From Hysterangium stoloniferum (lineage: Eukaryota > Basidiomycota > Agaricomycetes > Hysterangiales > Hysterangiaceae), in contig WHVD01000018.1 in the NCBI GenBank assembly GCA_015178975.1, positions 846,001 through 910,000 of the forward strand: 64,000 bases of DNA, given 5' to 3'. Positions 59,018 through 64,000 of the stretch are shown here, piece after piece; position 1 is the first letter of the stretch, and every line of letters begins with the position of its first letter. The notes beneath the pieces are model-generated. The model searched no databases. It was given only the letters and a program-made list of their open reading frames with translations, and was not told the origin of the DNA. The position numbers were made by a program, and so were the translations under genes.

Positions 59018-61179
59018 ATGGTTTGGCATGTCTTGGTGTCCAATGTTTACCTAGTCATCAGTTTATCTGCGGTTTTGACCGTTTGCTTTCTACGACGGAG
59101 AAGACTTCCTAAGGGTGAATATAATTTAAATTATTCAGAAACTGTAAACAGTGTAATTCGTCCACAGGACTCCGTCTCCCACCAGGCCCACCTGGATATC
59201 CTATCATCGGAAATTTGCTTGACCTCCCTAAGCGACATGAATGGAAGACCTACAAAGATTGGGCAAATACATACGGTATGATCCAAATTAATGAATCAAC
59301 GAAGCGTCCTATAGCATTTGACAATTCTTTCATTAGGTGATATAGTTTATGTTAATGTCTTAGGCACATCAATGGCTTTTGTTAACTCTCAAGAACTTGT
59401 CACTGAACTGTTTGAGAAACGTTCTTCAATATACAATGACCGATACCCCCTTCCTATGCTTTGCGACCTGTGAGTTCATCTTTGATATCGTATACGGTGA
59501 GGATCAACCTGTTATTTTCACTCTATTACAGCATGAAAATGGACTGGGCCATACCGATGATGCCATACGGGGAACGTTGGCGCAAGCATCGTCAAATGCT
59601 AACGAAACAATTTGTCTCCACTGCTAGTGTTTTCTGGCAGTCGGAGCAAAGTAAATATACAAGGTTGGGTGCATCCAGACAGCAAATACCGCATAAATAA
59701 CATTTAATATGGTCAGAGATCTGCTGCACCGTCTTCTGGTTTCCCCACACGCATTTTCCGATCATATTCGACACGCTACTGGTGCACTCATCTTAGAGGT
59801 CGGAATAATATCACCAATGAAATGTGACATAATTCTGAAACTGAGTCCGATATCACTTTAGACTGTCTATGGACTTAATGTGCTCCCCGACAATGATCCA
59901 TACGTCAGCTTAATCGAAGAGGCTCTCGCTACAATCAGTCATGTTGGTCGACCCGGAGCATTTCTAGTGGATATACTCCCAATTCGTGAGTTATAACATC
60001 CACATACTGTTGGTTTTTCGTTAGTAACTGACAGGTATTGCGCTCCAGTCAGATATATCCCAGGATGGCTGCCTGGTGCAGGCTTCCAAAAGCAAGCCAA
60101 AATAGGTCGCAAAGTGCTAGGAGACGCGGCCGATGTTCCTTTCAAAGCCGTAAAAGATATGCTTGTTGGTAATAATGCTTGTTATGAGCAGCCACTCGCT
60201 GATTTGCTGTTCTCCCAGGCTTCCGGTGAAGCTAGGGCTTCAATGACTGGAGTATGTTGGACGGGCTGGAATTGGATTCCCATGCAGCTGACGAAGAAAA
60301 GACCATTCGAAATGTGGCTGCCAATGTATTCGCTGGCGGCGCTGATACTGTAGGTCGATTTTCACTGCCTACTAATTTGCATCAACTTGATATGAAGTGA
60401 ATTTTCAGAGTGCTTGCGCATTGCAAATATTCATCATGGCCATGATGCAATATCCCGAGGTGCAATTAACTGCTCAGAGGGCACTGGATGAAGTTGTCGG
60501 ACCAGATCGACTCCCTACACTTGAAGACCGTAAAGATCTGCCATACATTACCGCATTGTGCAAAGAGGTCCTTCGATGGCATCCTCTTACTCCAATCGCC
60601 CTCCCACATCGTTTGTCGCAGGATGATGTAATTGGGAAATATTTCCTCCCCGCAGGGACCCTTGTAGTTGGAAATGCATGGTCCGATGACGTTTCGATTG
60701 ATTGCATCATAATAACTCACTCGATTGCATTTTCCAGGAATCTTCTTCACTCAGAAGCAATCTATGGTCCCGACCCACATAAATTCCGCCCTGAACGATT
60801 TCTTGTCAAAGGCGTCAAAGACCCTGACTACGCATTTGGATTTGGCAAAAGGTAGCTATCTTGTCCAACCTGAATATGCTTTCGTCGAAATAGTGATGTG
60901 TTTTTAGAATCTGTCCAGGTCGTTATATGATGCAAGATATCCTATTCGTGTTCATTGCATATATCTTGCACTCATTCACAATTACGCCCGTTACTGGGAA
61001 GGATTGCCCTAGTCATGATGCATTCTCCCCAGGCATAATTTCGTGAGTCTTTAACTCTGACTGATCTCAAAGCATCACATTAAATACCAATACATTGAAG
61101 CCATCCACTCCCATTTGAATGCAACATCTTGCCTCGCTCTGTTGCTCATGAGAGGTTGATCAGGAAGATGACTATTTGA
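59018..61179 (+). CDS. Cytochrome P450 (OrdA-like), with possible lesions
   Basis: ATG 59018 in a good context; an N-terminal membrane anchor (VYLVISLSAVLTVCFLRRRR); then the proline-rich hinge LPPGPPGYPIIGNLLDLP after the first intron. Further motifs: MMPYGERWRKHRQMLTKQF (C-helix WxxxR), FAGGADT (I-helix AGxDT), KEVLRWHP (ExxR), FRPERF, and FGFGKR|ICPGRYM (heme-binding FxxGxRxCxG, split by an intron at about 60853). The C-terminus is ISHPLPFECNILPRS, with a stop at 61179. About 12 short exons. Two places do not join in frame by eye: around 59660-59710, and near 60250 (SMT|MLDGLELDSHA appears to lack one base). It may be a recent pseudogene or have unusual introns there. As the neighbour of a terpene synthase it is a candidate terpene oxidase. 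Confidence 0.75.
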
Positions 61180-61670
61180 TAAGAGGCAGGTCGAATTATA
61201 GGAGTGTTGTTCGCGAACGAGCGGTTGGACACATTCGTGCTGCGGTCCTTTTTGTGTAATATAGTAACGATAGAGATATGCCCTTCTTCTCTGTACGCAC
61301 AATTACATCAGTCGAATCACACTGAGTCCGCTTTCAAGTCAAGAATAGTATTTTTTCCTGAATATTAGTGTTTATGGCTGTTCATGCTTGTGCTTATGCC
61401 AACCGCGTCTTCGAACCACCGGTACCAGTCCCAGTGTGCGCCTAGGGGTTGAACGTGAAACAGAGCATTCACAAATAATCACTGTTGCTCGGGTACAGGG
61501 ACAGGTGCTGCCATCCCTGCTGTCCTTCAGGGTTAGGATGGACGGCGACATTCAGGTTGCCATACTCTCACATGATTCACATGCATAATATATCCTATGC
61601 ACAATTTTTATAGTAAAATCCGCAGCTTTTCAATATTTTAAATTGTAGAATGAAAACCATTTTTCGTCCC
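61180..61670. other. No gene recognised
   Basis: Short frames without motif between convergent genes. Confidence 0.3.
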
Positions 61671-63598
61671 CTAAGTGTGACAATAGAACATTATTGGTGA
61701 TATGGAAGTAAGTCGTCCAGCTCCTAAACGCCGGAGATGAGTTACCCCCGTCTCAAAGTACTTCAGGGGTACATTTCCGCTCTCTAAGGAATATTCGTGT
61801 AGGGAAATTTTCAGAATTGTCATTTTTTTGTTCAAGTTTGACCCCATGGGAAAGAGGCGGTGCAGCGTCGGGTTACTGTTTCGAATGGAGAGACATACTT
61901 TCTGAAATCTGCCCAACGCTGTCCCCGTAGGCTTAAAGGGCCCTTCGGTATATTCCAGAGTTTATGGTCGCTGATCCGGAGATTGAACATAAATTTTGAA
62001 GACAATATGAGGGCTATCCGAGATAAACGTCGGCATGGATTAGTGAATGATTGTTGCCCATGTTCTTTGTTGTTCTTCCGTAGCTTGCTTCATGCTATCC
62101 AAACAGGCGACGTGAGAATAATGGTTATGGGGCTCTCTAAGACTTTCTGGTGGTATTCTATTTGAAGTAGATGGCGTCCAATAATTGGACCTGATGCCAG
62201 CTGTCACCAATATTATCCAACATGTGTATGACATCAATGAGAAGCTGCAGAACACGCGGTGACGGGAAAATATTTATTGTATGCGTTCTGAAATTAGCTC
62301 AAACTACGTAACTTGCAAATCCGAGTTAGAATGGAGTTAAGTAAAGAAAAATAGTACTATCCTTCCCCCCGGTTTGGACGAGATGTGTCGGCGTTATCCA
62401 AAGAAATGATTATAGATCGTGTCGAATTGATGGAGCAAGGCCCTGCGCGGGCCAACCATGTTCCTCCAACACTGATCTGGAGTACGAATTAGACGCTACC
62501 GACACACCAATGAAAGGTGTGGCGTCACACAAAGGAAGGAATGACAGATGAAATTTATACTTTCAAGGCGGTCAAGAAGGTATTTGTCGTTGGTTGAGCC
62601 ACGCGTTGCGTCACAATGTGGAAGAAGACGAGTGAACATGGCGATAATATCGAGGCACGCACTATAGTACACGCGGATTCGGTGTCGAAAGATCCAGCTA
62701 TCAGCGTCAGAGTGAGCTTGATTTGATACTGGCAAGAAGCCAGGAGTTGCTCATTCAAGCTGGTGTCGTCAGAATCACACTGGTAGGATAGTTTCATGGG
62801 CAGAGGTCAAATAATTCTTGAAGGCAAAACATTGTAAACATACCGTATGAGGGGCTCAATGAACGAAGAAATCGCATGCAGCTGGTTGACGTGATCGGTG
62901 AGAAGCGTGCTGTCCTCAAAGAAGTTTACTAGGGAACAGGTATCTTGCCACAGTGACTCTGATGTTTCGTCATCAATTTGAAGTGTCAAGGACGCCATAC
63001 TAATTTTTGTGTCGTCTATTACCACTTTCAATACAGCCCCAGCAATTTCTCGAAACCATGCATCTTGGCGGATGCAAGGCTGGAGAAGGTCTATGTAATA
63101 TGGTAAGCACTGGTGATTTTGTCTGTTATGGCATTTGTAAACAGGATAAAAGATGTATTGGCGCGACGTACTGTCGTAACCAAAATTCGACATAGCTTCT
63201 GATAGCAGTGAGTTCCTCTGCAGATAGTTGACGCACAAGGCAGATTACTTCCACAATGTACCCAAGGCCGGAAACAAGGAGGGAATATTCAAAGCATAAT
63301 AAATATTGGACGATTTTTATGATAAAATTTGATGCAACCTCATCAAAGTTGATGTGTAGTGGTGACTTCGTTGCAGTATTATAAAGGGATGACGTAATTG
63401 CAGTTGACTTATTTCATTTGACCAATAGGTGCCGGAGCAGCATGCGATGGCAAAACCCAAAGCTGCAATAAGCTCGGCAGCGGGACCTTTGTTCGTCCGA
63501 TGTACATCACGTTCATATTGGCGGAATTCCTGCAATACCCTGTTAAAATATATAGTCCCTAAGAAGAGCTCAGTCTCGTATAAGTATAACGGACTCAT
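61671..63598 (-). CDS. Unrecognised multi-exon gene, minus strand
   Basis: Several protein-like, intron-separated frames on the minus strand: an exon starting after TTGCAG near 63533 (EFRQYERDVHRTNKGPAAEL, IAALGFAIACC); the frame 63238-62807 (CSLVNFFEDSTLLTDHVNQL, AISSFIEPLIRYVYNVLP); 62797-62560 (LSYQCDSDDTSLNEQLLASC); 62255-62040 (ESLREPHNHYSHVACLDSMK); and 61916-61671 (ALGRFQKVCLSIRN...). Helical and hydrophobic-patterned, with no known domain. The 5' end lies beyond a solo LTR at 63541-63901 and perhaps outside the window. Exon joins were not solved; it could be decaying. Confidence 0.45.
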
Positions 63599-63901
63599 AT
63601 AATGTGTACCTAAGAAGAGCTATTGTATACAGTAAGCGCATATACTAAGAGAGAAAGGATCGTTCTGTGCTCACCTCAGTCTCGTATAAGTATAACGGAC
63701 TGAGGTTAAGCTATGTAGGTTATCCCTTTATATATTCTACATAAACAAAAGGACCATGTGCTCATATGTGAGACGTGTGGATGAGTGGAGCCTGATCGTG
63801 ACGACCGATCATGTTGTTACCGCACCGGTATCACCGTTATTCAGACAGTCCCCAAATATGTTGACCCTGCCACATATATGCGGTGCCTTTTGTCTTCAAC
63901 A
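63541..63901 (-). mobile_element. Solo Copia LTR, reverse orientation
   Basis: On the minus strand it starts TGTTGAAGACAAAAGGC and ends ATATTTTAACA. It is flanked by a perfect 5-bp duplication TACCC (63536-63540 and 63902-63906). It contains two CTCAGTCTCGTATAAGTATA hairpins (63569 and about 63683), matching the two palindromes of the Copia LTR at 2457-2796. It sits a few bases upstream of an exon acceptor (TATTGCAG) of the minus-strand gene, so inside an intron. Confidence 0.85.
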
Positions 63902-64000
63902 TACCCTCAACGCTTTTTTCGTAATTTGAGGCGGGTATGAGGGTCTAAAAAGACGTGAGGATTTTGAGTGTATCTCAATGATTGAGCATTGAGTTATCAA

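Noticed and set aside
62496-62735. Second terpene synthase in the minus-strand gene beside the P450
   Set aside because: No aspartate-rich or NSE motif could be found in any of its frames.

Overview
The window looks like a repeat-rich piece of a mushroom-forming fungus (Basidiomycota, Agaricomycetes). Genes are cut by many short introns (about 50-80 bp, GTRNGT...CTNAY...YAG). The gene families are typical of that group: DUF6533 membrane proteins, a trichodiene-synthase-like sesquiterpene synthase beside a cytochrome P450, a WW-like/transmembrane family, and an alpha/beta hydrolase with a GWSLG nucleophile elbow. About half of the sequence is transposon fossil: Copia and Gypsy pieces, many solo LTRs, a complete-ended pogo element, a foldback element and GC-rich MITE-like pieces.

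Layout. 1-2.8 kb: 3' part of a broken Copia element with its LTR; its RT is interrupted by a 244-bp solo LTR that carries a tRNA-like Pol III promoter. 4.75-5.93 kb: a G-domain GTPase gene. 6.1-10.7 kb: a long series of intron-like segments separated by 3-nt (rarely 6-nt) spacers, first in non-homologous sequence, then as a homogenised 71-bp tandem array. This is the most unusual object in the window. 10.8-15.2 kb: unrecognised exons and a nested inverted duplication with solo LTRs. 15.4-20.9 kb: broken Gypsy. 21-23.4 kb: two broken copies of a secreted/membrane glycoprotein gene around a foldback element. 25.6-32.4 kb: host genes (WW/TM protein, alpha/beta hydrolase plus a pseudogene copy, a Bet1/Sft1-like SNARE). 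33-36 kb: LTR and TE remains, with a stray fragment of a terpene synthase last exon. 36-47 kb: three partial or complete copies of one DUF6533 gene, interrupted by a solo LTR and a pogo transposon, then a further DUF6533 gene. 49-55 kb: Copia and Gypsy fossils. 56.6-61.2 kb: terpene synthase and P450 arranged divergently, a minimal terpenoid cluster. 61.7-64 kb: an unrecognised minus-strand gene with a solo Copia LTR in an intron.

The strongest gene models, with frame-consistent splicing worked out by hand, are the sesquiterpene synthase (327 aa), the alpha/beta hydrolase (345 aa), the SNARE (110 aa) and the GTPase core (257 codons). No database search was possible, so family names rest on motifs. 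The reality of the micro-exon array as spliced RNA is inferred from the DNA alone.
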